NCBI GenBank assembly: GCA_025345505.1
Contig: JANVCC010000030.1
Span: 1,366,054-1,430,053 of the forward strand
Source: Todiramphus chloris collaris
Lineage: Eukaryota > Chordata > Aves > Coraciiformes > Alcedinidae
DNA length: 64,000 nucleotides
Reading direction: 5' to 3'
In this document: one piece after another, positions 48,957-62,737 of the stretch
How the letters are laid out: each line of letters opens with the position of its first letter
Numbering within the stretch: position 1 is the first letter of the stretch
Program-made: the position numbers and the translations under genes
Notes under the pieces: generated by a model
What the model saw: only the letters and a program-made list of their open reading frames with translations
Databases searched by the model: none
Told to the model about the DNA's origin: nothing

Positions 48957-51900
48957 GCAGGTCAGAGCAGATCTATAATGAGGTTGGTGGGTGAAGGCTC
49001 AGCCTTGCTCTCCTATTCGATCTGCCCTGGATAGTGCCAGTCTCCTGGTGGGAAAGCACCTGATTCAGCATTGTCCTTCCACCCCATCATCAATATGTCT
49101 GCATCCCAGGTTCCCTAAGGAGATTTTCAGCCCACAATACCAAAAGCAGTCTTGAGTTTTTGATTCCTTTATTTTTGAGGAACTGAACTTGAGACACTGC
49201 AGCTGAGTTTCAATGCTGCCAAACACCGGTAGCTCCCATTAGCTGCTGAGTACACCTCATTTTTTGAAGTTAGGCCTAAAATATCTCTTAATGGTATTTA
49301 TTGCTTACAGGAAAATTGTGCTTCAGACCTAAGCAAGATCTGTGAGGAACCAAAGAAAAGGAAATTCATGCTCCTTTCTTTTCAGGTGGGGAACTGAAAC
49401 AAAGTGCAATTTAAGGTCTGCCATTTAAATGTATGTTGGCTCCTCATGATGAAACCAACTACCCAAACGCACTTAGTAATATTAAAAACAAAAAAAAAAA
49501 AGGAAAACAAAACACAAAACAAAACGAAACCAAAAAAAAAAGGGGGGGGGGGGCACAAAGGTGCTCATTTCCTATTGGAATGTGCAGGAAATATGGGCCC
49601 TGAAAACAAAGCTGGTTATCTTTCTTCATCCTTTGATCTCTAATGTCTTTGAAAATCTGGCCTCCAAGTGATATGCCCAAGGATGCGTGAAATCAAATGC
49701 TGAATCTTATCTCTTCCACTTGTGCGTCTCTCTGCTGCAATTCACAACACAGATACATTCCTCCTCGGGACTGGTCTTCACTAACAGCCATCAACAAGAC
49801 TAATCCCAGAAATAAGGATACTGGACAGGCATTTACAATTGCCCTGCACAGCTGCCCTCCCCATTTCCTTCCATCCACGTTGCAGCTGCATCTGTCCCTC
49901 AATTCTTCCCATATGTGTGATGAATTTAAAGATCTACCCCAGTCCTTGACGTACACAGAACCATGGAGCTAGTCATTTCTGAAATAACACCGATAGAGAA
50001 TCTGAAACCTGTTCATGCTAGAAATACCATAGGGAGGAGAGAGCCTGTAGACACCAACCGCCTCTGTACTGAAAGGAAATCTGAAGTTTCCCCTCTGCTT
50101 TTTCGTGCGTAACAGCATCTGTATGCCTCATTTCCATCTTCACAGCTCCTGTCATTTACATAATGAACGATTGCAAAGCCTGAGATCTGGGTTGACTTTG
50201 TATCACATTTACTGTGGATGACCTTCAACGTATCATCAGAGAAGTTGCCCAGGCAATTTTCCCAAAGGGCATGAATGCGAACCGTAAGACTATCAGGAAA
50301 GGAGAAAAGGGGAATAAAATCAGATTTCTGAGATATCCATCATTCAGTGATGTATTTTCTCTTCTACAGCAGGACAAAAATATTTGAGCCTTAAGAAAAA
50401 AGGAGTTTCAACTTTAACACCTTGCTTGTATAAATCAAGTGTTGGTATACGGTCCCTCAGTAACGTAACCTTAATTAGTTTGCCTTCCTAGATCTGCAGA
50501 AAGAGTATTTCTGTAATAAAATGCATTTGATTAAATGTTAAGTAGAGGAAATAAATAAATAAATGGGAGAACCAATTTTATTTGTATTCCTCCATAAGCA
50601 ATGGCTGTAAAATGAGTTTATACAGTTTAGTCCTCTGATCAGGTAATCAATCTGAAAAAAGTCTGATGGCAAATAATTGTCAATCTAGGCAGAGATTCAC
50701 AGCTGAGGAGGAATCCTGACCTCAAGGGATAGGAACAGGACATCAGGTGAAAGTAAGCAGCTAAAACTACTTCTGCCTCCTCTGAAGGTGTCAGGTGCAT
50801 CTCTGCTCCTCCTGATAGTGCTGCAGCAGTCACAAGGTGATAAAACAGGAACTGACCCATTTTTGCTTCTGATACCCATACTCAATGAACTGTCCTTTTC
50901 AGCCCCCTTCCAAGTGCCACCAGAGCTCATCTCCCAGTGTCCCTGAAAAATGCATCTCTAATATGATGTTGAAGTTTACATTATGCTGAGGTGGGGCAGC
51001 AGAAGAGAAACTTCTAAAGGTGTTTGCTGGGTTCTGGATAAGCACAACTCAAGGATAATCTCTCGCCGGAGGAGTGCCTGTGAGTTTACTTTGGCTGTTT
51101 GGACTGTCAAGCTGGTTGTTGTTCACTAAAGCAATAGGGGATGCTGTGAAAGAAGAGATGCATTTTGTAATTGACTCGGGGCTTCTGTTTGTACAGAAAA
51201 TGAATTGAAAGCTGAAATACAGAGACTTGTTCTGGTGACGAAGAAAGGATCTCATGTCAGCTGTCATGAGACTCTTCAGATAAAACAGATACTGGACCCA
51301 CCATGATAGGCATGGTGGAAATGCCTAAAGCAGTTAAGTCTGATACGCTCCCATTGCTGTAGGGCAAGTGTATGTAAAGTATGGCTTTACACAATATGCT
51401 TGAGAAAGAAAGCAAGCTTTTTAGATAGATCCCTTTGTTCTTTTAAAACAGTGCCCCATGTGTCCTTCTTTCAGGGCAGGTAGGTGTGTTTATATGCTGC
51501 CAGGTAATTACAGCGTGACTGGTATTAGCATAGCTTCCTAACCTCTCAGGTGTTGCAAGTGGTTTATCTGTGTATCCTGTGTGGCTTGGTGCTACCGTCG
51601 TAGGGTCAGTGTGTGGGAGAAAAGCAGAATCTGGGTTTATTTTATTTAGTGTGGTCTGGTGCTTGGGTTCCAGTTATTATGTTGGTCTACAGAACATTGT
51701 GTAACTTAAGTATTTGAAACATGGCTGCATGTTGCAAACTTTCCACTGTGGGACTAAAAATGAAAGGGAGAGGGGAGGGAGGGAGTGGAGTTGGAGGGAA
51801 AAGAGGAATATTTCTGTCCAAGGGGCTCTGTGAGGGACCTTCTGTCCTTGGTGGCTGCTGTGTCTGGCTCAGCAAATGGGACCACAAGAGGAGCCCGTGT

Positions 51901-54900
51901 GTGTGTGCTGGATGAGGTGTTCCGATAATGTTATCATGAGGCAAATATGAGTTCTCTGCAGCTCCATTATCCATCATCCTGAAATGATGATAATCTGCTA
52001 TAGTCATGGTTCAGGGCTGCTGGACGTTCCTTTTGGACTGGGAGGGTTTACGATTTCAGCCTTCAAACCCCCTAGGTGGTGGTTTTTGGAGAAGCGTGAA
52101 TGCTGGGGTTGTGAACAAAGGGTTAATGTAATGGCAGCCAGAAAAGCCATTCTTTGGGCTTAGGAATGTTTCCTCCTTTCATCCTGCCGTTTGTTGGGGT
52201 TTTTTTTTATGGTACCATATAGTGTTTAATAATTCAATATACACATAATCCAAAATAAGCACACTAATTAACCTTTGTTTTGAGAAATTTAATTAGTTAA
52301 TGCTTAGTCTCTGTTCAGATTCCAAACAGTTTGGAGTGGGAAAGGTGCCATGGGGAAAGCATGGCAAAATATGTTTAATGCTGAGCACCTTCAATTATTT
52401 AAACAGTAACGTGGGCTGGACCAATTAAAAAAAAAAAAGTTATTATACAGGCATGTACATGCTAAAATATCTTCATGTAGTGTTCCCAAACTCCAGTCTT
52501 GCTGCAGATGGTAGAACATATCCACACATAAAGCAACTGTATGGAGGAGTGAGTCTGGTGGCTTAGGAGCAATTCTGGTGCTTGCCAGGAACCCCCGAAC
52601 CTTCCTGATGGGACTCAGGGGACAGGAGGGGTAAAGGAGGCACTAAAACTGGTGCTGGCAGTGCCTGCCTACCCTGGCTGGGGGAAGCTGGATGGCAAAT
52701 CCTGCTATGCGTCCCAAATAAATGATGAATTTTCTGAAAGGTCAGATGCTGTGCTCTGACTCACTAGTACTTGTCATCTACAGCCCAAATGCCTTCAAAA
52801 TATGTTACTGTAGGATAATAATTTTACCCAAATACTCAAGCTTTAGTATTCTTCCCCAGCTGAACTGTAAATAAAATTATTTCCTAAGAGCACTTATTTG
52901 AGCTTGATTATTAAATACATTGCCAAAATCTGGTCGGTTAATATACTGCCTGCTACTTGAGCTGAAGTATCTAAAAGACAAAGAATGAAGTAAACGAAAA
53001 GGAAATCAACATTTTGCTAAATTGCATGTTTTTAAAAATCCTATAATTGAGGCTGATACTTCATTTCCATTTGTAAAACAGATTGAGTTCCCCTTCCATC
53101 TACTAATGGATCTGGTTTATCTCTGATACTAATTGCAGCATTTGCATGGTTTGCACAGGCTGCTGGTGACAGGACTTTGGGTAAGAGAAGTCAAACTGCT
53201 GCTGCTGCTGAGCTGTGGGGTGTCATTTAGGAGTGATACTTGGCACCAAGCTCTGCTGAACTTCAAGCCCTTGTTCTTTTTCCTCTATGGCTCCAAAGTC
53301 TGGGTCAATCAACCAAGATAAACTTGTTAATTTGCTGTCAGGATTATGTGCCTGAGGTCTCACTTGAAAAGCAGTGGGAAGGTTGAGGTGATAATAAAGC
53401 AACACCAGATAGTCTGGATGTTTAATTAAACTTGTCCGTGCTCTCTTTGACCTAGTGACTGGACTGGAAATGTCACCAGAACAAAGGTTGCTCATGAGGT
53501 TTGCACGTGGGCATTTCTGCCTCGCAGGGCTGTGGAGAGAGGTGGGGGTTTGCAGCGTCTTTTCTCACTCTTTTGTGTTATTGTTCGGAGGTCTGGGGGA
53601 AAAGAAAGCAAGGATTTTTTTAACATCCTTTTCTTGGAACCTGTTAGAGCGAATCTGTTTGCACACACCTGAATTAAGCAATTCTGGGCCTCTGGTCTGG
53701 TGAAAACATGCTGCTCTCAACCCACCCAGCGCTCAGCTCCTAGTTAGCAGCTGCTCAAGTATGCAGGTTTTTTTTTATTGCTGGGGTGGGGAGGTAAAGC
53801 AGCTTTTCAGAAAATTGTACCTAAGCATGTAAGCTGGAGACCTTTCCTTCTCCCCTGCCCAACAGTCTCTGCAGGCCAGGCACGTTTCTTGGTACACTGC
53901 TTTGCTATCAGCACCTGCAGAAGCAGACTGAGGATTCACCCTTTGTTTCATTTCAGATTTACAGAGATTTTTTTTTTATTATTATTATTTTATCTGATTG
54001 ATTTATTTATGGTTTTTAAGGCACTCTTGAAAGCAATCCATCAGATTCCCAGGGAGCTCAGTATGGCAGAGAGAGTCCCAGCAATAGTGTGGCCTTTGTG
54101 GAGCAGGTCCGTGGGGGCTCTGCCACCAGCACCACGGGGTGTGTGTGGGGGCCTTGTAATAATAACACCAGCATCGACCAGATGTCTTCTAGAGGATTTG
54201 TTTTCAAGCCTCATGGCTGCTAGTTCAGGAGAATGTGGGGGGAGTTTTCTGCCCTAATATACATGATTTGTTTAAAAAGTTCGCAGGTGTTAGAATTTTT
54301 ATGGAAGTCAGGGAGCTGGGAAGTTACATCCAGTCAGTGATGTAATGCTCGCTCTGCTCAGACAGGGAGTGGGGAGCACACACAACCTGCATTAAACAAA
54401 GGGCAGCTCTGTTGCCAGCACAATTTTATACATATGAAAACTCATCTGAGCTGTCCCAAGCCAGACCTCGGTCTCTGCAAATCCTTGTAGAGAATGAGAA
54501 AATCCACTGATTGCTTGCTGCTTCCCTCCAAAAGCTGATGGGGGCTTGCAAGGCAGACCCCCCCCACCCCCGAGGGTGGGACCCTCTCTCCTGGTTGGCA
54601 TGGCTCATTGGGCTGAGCCCCAACAGTTGTGGGGATGAGCTGTGGGGTGTGGGGATGCTGCTGCAGTGGAGCCATCCTTGCAGCTCGTCACAGGCTTCAG
54701 GGGAGTGGGAACAGCTGCTTCCTCTGTCATCACCCGGCTAATGCCTGTGATGTGCAGTCCCAGTGGAGCTCGAGTAGAGACGGGTCCTTGCTGCTGCTCC
54801 AGCTGCAGGGTTTTGTGCTCCTAAGCTAGAGAAAAAGGAGGACAGCATACACCAGCAGTTGTTCCTATGGAGCTATTCAAGGTTTTGGGATTTTCTTCTT

Positions 54901-55258
54901 TCTCTGGACTCAGTTCTGCTACTTGCTGAAACTCCAGTAGAGATTTGAGATTTTTTTCTTATTATTTTTTTATATAGGTAGGTTGTAATGTCAGGATATG
55001 AGGTGGAAAGGGCAGGTCTAAGTCAACTCTCAGATGAATTCTGAGTATTTCCTTTCTACATGGATGAGATCCAAGAATTTATCTCAGTTCAATAAACTCC
55101 ACATATTTCTGATGCTCATTCAAACAGACTTTGAATCCCTTGCACCTACAGACCAGTGCTGGTCATTCAGGTTCTGCGCATCTATCCAGAGAACTCAGGA
55201 CATGCAGAGTGAGCAGGGGGAATATTTTGAGATGGCAGCTGAAGTGGGCTTTTTTTAC
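48954..55258. other. Unannotated unique sequence
   Basis: No gene is supported. Open frames reach 159 codons (53778-54257) without recognisable domains. AT-rich, homeobox-site-like sequence occurs at 52190-52440 and 52780-53080. A T-rich ATT tract lies at 53968-54016. Confidence 0.6.
49488..49553 (+). repeat. A-rich tract ending in a 12-bp G run
   Basis: An A-rich stretch with AAAC-like units ends in ten As and an uninterrupted run of twelve Gs at 49542-49553. Confidence 0.9.

Positions 55259-55292
<34 letters not shown>
55259..55292 (+). repeat. (TA)n(CA)11 microsatellite
   Basis: About six TA units run directly into eleven CA units, a common compound microsatellite form. Confidence 0.96.
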
Positions 55293-56744
55293 GACCCACC
55301 CACTTTTACCATCTGTATGTCTCTTACTGGCAGGAGAACCCCTTGCCATGTGGCAGTCGGGATGTGTGATGTTTCCCGTGGGATTTGCAGAGAGCAGTGT
55401 GCAGCCCTGCCTATGTCGGCCACCATAAGTGATGGGAATATTGGCCGACTAGACAAAGCAGTTTAGTTCATCATAGGTACCACTTGTCAGGATACAGCCT
55501 GTAAGTCTCGGGTAGCATCCTTTCAGGTAGTGCCTGTACCAGTGCTTAAAGGCAGAAGGACCTTGGCAGACATAAGTACTGCTGTAGGGTACAGGCCTTG
55601 TCCTCAGCATGGTCCCTCCAGGAGTGTTGTATCTTACCCTCATCACAGAGGTGACATAAATAGGACTAAAATAAGAGCAAACAATACTTCACAGGCAGAA
55701 AGTCATCCCCACGGGCTCACAGGTTTTCTATGAGCTGGGACTCTGATGCCAGAGCCCCCCCATGCTGCCCCTGACATTCTCCACATGCCTGGGCCTGGGC
55801 TGAGCAAGTCCTACAAGGTATTTCAGCTGCCTGAAGTAAATTTTCTCTCCCTTCAGGCTGTCTTTTCCCCTGTAGCCAAATTTCCCTCAGTGTAATGATT
55901 TTGAGGGCACCATTTTCAATTTCCTCTACAAAGACAAAATTAATACTAAACTTATGCCACAGCACAGCAGAGTTTTAAGCATTCACCAACAGCGTGCATA
56001 TTTCAAAACAATGTAATGGCTCCTAAACCCAAATACTGCTTAAAACCACCACCATACCCCACCGTAAATATTAGTGATGCCTGTGTGAACTGTAGCACCA
56101 TAACAGTCCTGTTGGTAGTATTTATGTGCCCATTAATGTCCCACTGTGATGACCATTTTATTTCCACCAGGAGCATAAGCATGTGCAGATGCTGGGGCGA
56201 CAGTTGGATGCTGCTGTGGGATGGGGAGAGGTGCTGATCCTTGCCTGTGTAAGGGGAAGGGTCTGGTGATACTGCTATTGGTGATCCCACCTAGAAGGAT
56301 GTGTCTAGGGGAGCTCTGAAAGTGTCAGAACTAAAGTCGTCTTTATGAAAAGGACATGGTTGTAGCATGCCTTTTTGCAGAACAGAGGATGTCTCCCCAG
56401 GGACTTATTTTGGATGCAGATGGAGCAAATGCATGTCTCTGTCCGCTTTTGAGCGTGGCATGGCTAGAGGCTAGGATGGAACTGGATATCTCTTGATAGC
56501 ACTGGCTGAGATGAGGGACATGCTGTTAAGCTGACTTCAATAATTTATGTACCAGGTCTGACCAAAACAACCCTTCCCCCTGGTCCCTGTGGAAGCCGGC
56601 CAGACTGTGCCCAAGAAGGACAGGCTCAGCCCCTTGGATTGCGTGGCCTGGGTGCAGCACTCTAGAGGGATGTGTTGGGAATCCTTGTTTGCAGTGTGGC
56701 ATCCTTGAGTCCTTTGGCAGAAGCAGTGATCTGAACGGCCGAGC
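55293..56744. other. Unannotated unique sequence
   Basis: No gene or recognised repeat. Short overlapping open frames only. Confidence 0.6.
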
Positions 56745-56808
56745 TCTGACAGGGCTGGACTGGAGGGTGCTTGGGTGTCTCTTCCCAGTCTGAATCCTTC
56801 TGTGATTG
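56745..56808 (+). mobile_element. Possible old CR1 3' tail
   Basis: AGGGCTGGACTGGAGGG, then TCTCTTCCCAGTCTGAATCC, then TTCTGTGATTG follow the order of the CR1 3' UTR and octamer tail (GGACTAGATGA, TCCCTTCCAACCTGAAT, ATTCTATGATT), but with many substitutions. No upstream ORF2 is recognisable, so this would be a very short, old fragment. Confidence 0.4.
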
Positions 56809-58594
56809 CACATGAAACTATGGATCTGTTGGGCTTGGCAGAGAAACTCCCTGTGACTCTAAGTGAGCTCTCCAGAGGTCCAAGCTGGAGGAGAAGCCAC
56901 CCTGCCCAAACTGTGGTGAGTGTGTTCTCTCTCCTCTGTGTCCACAGGCACTCATGTGAAAGGGTCTCCACTGCTCCTCTTGGGAAACTTTCTTCTCCAT
57001 CAGACCTCTGAGCAAGGAGCTTCTCCTGCTAGGGAAGACTCATAGCTTGCATTTTTCCCTTTCCCTTTTCATCTCTATCTTCTGTAGGGAAGCCCCTCTC
57101 CTCTTGCTTCCGTTGCTTCTCTCTCACCAAAGCTCTAGCTAAAGGTTAGATCCAGGCAATACAATTTGCATCTGCTTTCCTTGGTCCCCAAGCCTTGTGG
57201 GCAAATTATTGAGATGAAGGATTTTAACTGAGTTATGACTTCATTTTACACCCTTCTGGTTATGCCTTGCCCCTTGCAGCCTTGCAAGGGAGATAGATGG
57301 TAGGTTGTTGTTGGGTTTTTTTAAGGAATACCTATAAGTGGGAGAAAGAGAGGAAAGTTTGTCCAAAGAACAGGTTAAGTGATTTCCAAGACTATGGATT
57401 TACTGAGCATGTTTGCTGCCTAGGGCTGGTGATTTTGACTCTGTTTAGAAATAAGCAGAGGGACTGTAAGAACCAGTGTGTGCAAAAGTACACAAGCCAT
57501 TAATTACGGTGACCGCTTTGTGATATGGTCTAGCAAGAGCTAACGGAGCACAAGAAACCTGTGGAAAATGTTAGTGAGAGCTGCCAGGATGTTTGTCTTA
57601 TAAGCTGCTCTGGATGATCTCATCTCTCCCAACATTTTGGAGGGCAAGGGTGTGCCGGGTCAGCTGGAGGAGGCAGGCAGATGCCCCAGCTCTGAAAGGA
57701 AAGTGATGAGGTGGAGTCACAGGGTCTGTACAAGCAAAGAGAGGTCGCAGGGACCTTGCTGCTGAGCTCTGCTGCTGGACATGAAAAATACGGATGGAAA
57801 GAGTGTGACTTGAGGGCATTTGGAAAGTGGAATATTGGGATTTTTCTTTCTGCTGCTCTGAAACAGCTTAAATAAAATGTCATTTGCCATTGCATAACCA
57901 GGCCAGTGCAGGGCCTGGGGAGCAGCTCAGAGGGGACAGCACTGGAGCCTCTGGGTGAGGTCCTGCATCAGGCAGAAGGGATGCAGCCAGGCTGGGGAGT
58001 CACCGCTTTTATATGTCCAGGGCAAGAATGCTGTCTCGGGGGAATGCCTTCTGCCCCCACCCCTTCTTCATGCTGGGGATCACAGAGACAATGCCCAGGG
58101 GACTGAGCAATAGCAAACAGGCCAAAAATGGTGGCTTGGAGATGTCAGAGACAGAGGTCAGCTTGCTGTCCTGATTTATAAGAGATCTTGCTCGCTGTGT
58201 CCCGGGGCTGCCTTGGCTTTTCATTCATGCTGGCGATGACGAAGAGCTGTGCTTAAACAGCATTACTGTGCTGGCACAGGCTGCTTTTAGGAGCAGGAAA
58301 CCACTCCCTTTATCCTTGCTTGATCTTTCAGTGTGAATTATGTGCAGTGCCCTTGTCAGCAGTAAGAGCCTCCTAAGGAAAAAAGAATGGTTAGCAAGCA
58401 GAAACAGATGTTTACCTTTAACTTCTCGCTTTGTGTGGACTAAGGAAACTGGAGGAGGGAGGCGTTAAGGGAGTGAGGTCTGCAGTGCAGGAGAAAATGC
58501 TCTCTGAAAGTCTGAGAAAGTTGTGTTGCATTGAATCTGCCTTTCCCTTGATTTTTCTGTGGCTTTTATTTGGCCTGGCATTCTGTTGCTGTTG
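56809..58594. other. Unannotated unique sequence
   Basis: No gene or recognised repeat is seen. Confidence 0.6.
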
Positions 58595-58612
58595 TTATTA
58601 TTATTATTATTA
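58595..58612 (+). repeat. (TTA)6 microsatellite
   Basis: Six uninterrupted TTA units. Confidence 0.95.
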
Positions 58613-58865
58613 AAATGCACAGCTCTATTAAGAGGAAGATAATTGCTTTTTCTCTCTTCTGCCTGAGCTTCTCAACACGATTAAGATACAGAAAATAAAT
58701 GCCTGGACATGAGGATGATCTAATAGGCACCAACCATCCCAAGTCACTGTGGCCCAGTTTGAAAACATGTCACTTTTCCAGGAGCTCTTTGTTTCTCTTA
58801 ATATAGTGATTAGTTTTTCTATATTGCTCTCAGTAATTATCATCACACTGTGTATTCACTGACTC

Positions 58866-58920
58866 TGAGGTCAGTGTAATATAAATCTGGAAGTAGTCTA
58901 TTGAAGTCAATGTCAGACAC
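58866..58920. repeat. Degenerate old palindromic (MITE-like) repeat centre
   Basis: CAGTGTAATATAAATCTGG followed by TCTATTGAAGTCAATG (58897-58912) carries the TTGAAGTCAA centre and the GTGTAAATCTGG arm of the old amniote palindrome. The outer ends are lost. Confidence 0.5.
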
Positions 58921-60234
58921 ATTTGCTTTGACTAAACTAGGTCTTAGTCTCGTTTATCCTACTGTAGCTCCAAACTAACTCCACCAAAGTAAATACAGCT
59001 TCTGTCTCACCAGCGTTTTCCAAAAAGCTTTTGCCACTGTCCTTGGATACACCTCCCACCCTTGTGCTAAACCTCACAATACTACAAGATAATCTTTGTG
59101 GCATCTTGCTAGGCCTTCAGACTGAGCTTTAAATCCCTGCTGAAAGCCGTCCATAGATGGAGAATAAAGGATGTCTGGGTTGGAGCCATCTCCTCCCTCT
59201 GTGTTGATGGTAGTTCAGGTTGGCATCCTCCATTCTCATTTAGCCTCCCTCCTAAAAGTAGGGTAGACCTGGGCTCAGGCTGCTCTTAAGTCCAGTGCTT
59301 GAACCTTTTTTCTTTATCTGGACTGACAGGTCTGGAAATGGCTTTTACGGGTCTGTGAGATCTCGTGGTTTCTTTTTCTCTCCACATAACACGTGCCCAG
59401 TTAGTGCTGAATTGGCATTTCTCCTTAGTGTCTAATATTTATCCTTCCTAAGCTTATTTTCAGTAGCTCAGGGGGAAAATGAACAGAAAAATACTGAAAG
59501 GCAAAAAAAACCAGGCCTGGTTTAAAAACAAACAAACAAAAATTAGCGTTATTACTGTTAGTCAGGCTGACATCTGCTAGTCAAAGCTGTTGAATCAGAA
59601 ATTTCTATTCTAAATCCTTGTGTTTTGGGATTAAACATGTGGGGAGCACAAGGGTTGCTTCCCTTCACTGTCAGGCTCTGCCCCAACTCTCTCCCCTCCT
59701 GGTGATCTGGCTGATGCCTGGCAGGGGCTGTTTCCATCCTGGCACAGCAGAGCTGACCCTCACCAGCCCTTCTGGACAGTGTGTATGGCTAGCCAGCTTC
59801 GCTGGGCTGACTGCGTGCTGCACCTGTAACTAGATGGGGTCATTGCAGCCCTGGAAATTTTCCCTCAAAATTCATTGCCCCCCCAGAAATGTTGAGGTTC
59901 ATATTCAGAGGACTCTACTTCTTTTTTGCAGAAATATTAGTGTCAGTCCGTACATCTGCTGTGGGCGGCAGCTTGTAAATGATGCTCCCTTCTCCCAGAC
60001 CTATGCGGTCTGTGCTGTGCTGCCCGGCTGCCTCCAGCAGCAGCAGGTTCCCTTCCTGCTCAGGAAGGAGCATGTGCGAGGTGTCGATGGACGGTCCCCA
60101 CCCCCTGGCATGAGCTGCCATCTCAGTTTGCTGGAGTGTGCTGCCAGCCCCAGGGGGTGACTGCACAAGCACCCTTGGACCCGGTGGGTGCATGGGGTCC
60201 CTCCTCAGAGTTTTAGCAGGTTTCAGTTGGAGAT
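58921..60234. other. Unannotated unique sequence
   Basis: No gene is supported. The stretch is mixed in composition, with short A-rich patches near 59500-59540. Confidence 0.6.
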
Positions 60235-60460
60235 GGTAGATTTATATTATATGTAAGGAAGATGTTATTCACCGTGAGGGTGGTGAGACACTGGAACAGG
60301 TTTCTTAGGAAGTTGTGGATGCCCCAGCCCCAGAAATTCTCAAGGACACACTGGATGGAGCTTTAAACAACCTGGTCTAGTGGGAGGTGTCCCTGCCCAT
60401 GGCAGGGGATTGGAACTAGATGGTTTTTCAGGTCCCTTCCAACCCCAACCATTCTGTGGC
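60235..60460 (+). mobile_element. CR1 LINE 3' fragment (plus orientation)
   Basis: From about 60258, GGAAGATGTTATTCACCGTG and GAGGGTGGTGAGACACTGG correspond to the CR1 ORF2 C-terminus. They are followed by CTGGTCTAGTGGGAGGTGTC, GGGGATTGGAACTAGATGG, CCCTTCCAACCCC and the tail CCATTCTGTGG at about 60448-60458. This is a short, 5'-truncated copy of about 225 bp with a single tail unit, non-coding. Confidence 0.92.
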
Positions 60461-62712
60461 TGCAGCGATGAGGTGCAGCCATGAAAAGCAATAAACCATC
60501 TGGGGTAGGACTGCTCTTCAGCTACGCAGGCTGGAAAGCTCATTCCAAACCCAGGGTGGTTGTATACTTTCATATCCAAGCAACATGCTCTGTGGTCTTG
60601 GTCATTATCTAGGGAATGGGGTATTAAATTTGGGGGTACAGTGCTTGCCTGCTCAGGTGAAGGAGAAGGGCTCAAAAGAGCAGGGCTAAATTTGGGAAAA
60701 TCCCTAGTAACTCTGGGAAAGCTGCAAGACAAGAGTGAGAGAACTGTGAATATTAAAGAAGATGCTGAGGGTCGGGGAGGCTGTGGGCCAGCAGCCAAGC
60801 TGAGGCTGAGAAAACATGTGCTGGCTGGATAGGGGCCATGGCAGCTGGAAACCATTGCAGCCCCATGGGCAAGTGCTGTGGGCATGGGGAGCTGGGAAGT
60901 GGATGCGTGTCATGGCTTACCCACACGTGCAAAGTCAGCGGCATTGGATGGAGGACTCAGTCTTGGATTTGCTCTTACATGGGAATTAGGTGGGAAATTA
61001 TCAGGGAGAACTCTGTTATGCTGCACTCGATGGCCACAACCTGCCTCGAGTACAGGGACCATAGCTGGTCCCTGCTCTTCCCTGGAAGCAGCCACATGCT
61101 CTGCTGTGGTCTGTGGTAGGATTTCTTTAAAATAAGGGGGGGGGGGGGATCTGGAAAAATTCTGATATATCTGAGGGATTTTTGGTTTGGTTTTTTTTTC
61201 CCCCTTTTCTCATCTGGAGACCATGCACATCAGTGGGTGCCCAAAGCACCAGTGTTCTCCCCAAATTTGTTCTTCAGTCGCTGCACAATAAGTGCATTTC
61301 ACAGCTCTGTGCTGCCACTTGATAAGACAGCTGGAGAGAAGCTACTTTCTGATTTTCAGATACAGTAATTTATCTCTATTGGTAGTTTTTACTGGCAGTT
61401 TCAGAAGTTCTTGGAAAACTCCTCAGCTTCCCCCTTAGTACCAAGATGGTAAGAGGCAGATAAAGCTTATAATTTACTAATAATCAGCAAAAAAAAAAAG
61501 TTTAGAGGCTTTTATATGTAAACTGGGGGCCTATTATTTGGCTTGGGTTTTGTTTGGTTTTGGTTTGGTGTTTTTTTTTTTTTTGAGATGACACATGGCT
61601 CACCCCTAGCCCAAGAAGAAACGGAAATGATTAGCAGTTCTTTCTGCTGGACTTTAAAACATTACCCAAAGTATTTAGAGTTTTTACTGAAAAGTTAAAA
61701 CTTTTTGGATTTTGGAGCAATTTTTGGAGCAAAGATTTTGGAGCAAAACCTTTCAATTCAAAGCTCAAAATTCTGATTGGGAAATTCCCCCGAGGGGAGT
61801 TTCTTGATAGGGAGCTTTGTTGGCCAGGCTGCACTGTCCCGTGTCACCCCATGATGCCCTGTCAATTGGGAATGAAGATGTTCTTGGTCACAATGCCTCA
61901 TCAGGAATGAGGTTGGGCTTGGGAGCTCTCCCCATAAGGGAAAAGGGAAGTATTTTTTTATTAGGGGGGGAAAAAACCCCAACAACTATTTTCCATAGGA
62001 CAGCAGGTCTGTCTCTAAAGATTTCTGTTACAAAACCATAATTTTTCTGGAAAACATTGTTCCCAGTGGCTATGTGCATCACTTCAGAGCAGAGAGACCT
62101 TCTGGTCCTTCCCTAAGCATGTCCCAAAACAGCAATATCTGACCAGCTCCTGCTCCCCATTAAAATTCAAAACACAGCCATTCTTGCCATTCCTTTTCTC
62201 AGATGACATTTAAACCTGTCAGTGGTTACAACTGGTGTCGTGTAATCCTTGTAACCAATGCAAAAATTGCACTTTTGCTTCATGATGGCTCCTAAAAACA
62301 GAAAAAAAAAAGAAAGAGGATGGCTAAGAATGAACATAAATACAACAAAATGCCTGTGTGCTGCTTTTCTTGCTGCTTGCCTGACAGCATTTCCACCGCT
62401 CCTCCCCTCAGAAAGCAAAATAAATCCAGGCAGTGGTGAGGAATAATGTGTAATAAGCAGGAATGATAAATACACTTACCAGCAGTCAAACAATATGGAC
62501 AGTATGTCACCCTGTCACCACACCACATTTGAAGGCACCTCAGTTTCATTATGGATAAGGAGAGCGTGCTGGGACATGTCCGCTGAGAAGCTGGAGTGCA
62601 TTCCTGTCCAGCAGCTGAAAGGATCCCTAAAGAGATCCTCAATCTTGATGGGCTCAGGATGAGTATTCAAGTGTGTGTGGGCATCCCCTGCCACACAGTG
62701 TACTCATCTTCT
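60461..62712. other. Unannotated unique sequence
   Basis: No gene is supported. Contains a 13-bp G run (61136-61148) and a 14-bp T run (61571-61584). A 181-codon minus-strand frame (60885-60340) partly reads the CR1 antisense and is not a gene. Confidence 0.6.
61136..61148 (+). repeat. G homopolymer (13 bp)
   Basis: Uninterrupted G run. Confidence 0.95.
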
Positions 62713-62737
62713 CCCCCCCCCCCCCCCCCCCCCCCCC
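62713..62737 (+). repeat. C homopolymer (25 bp)
   Basis: Uninterrupted 25-base C run, much rarer than A/T runs of this length. It gives the poly-proline-looking segment of a chance open frame at 62596-63114. Confidence 0.95.
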
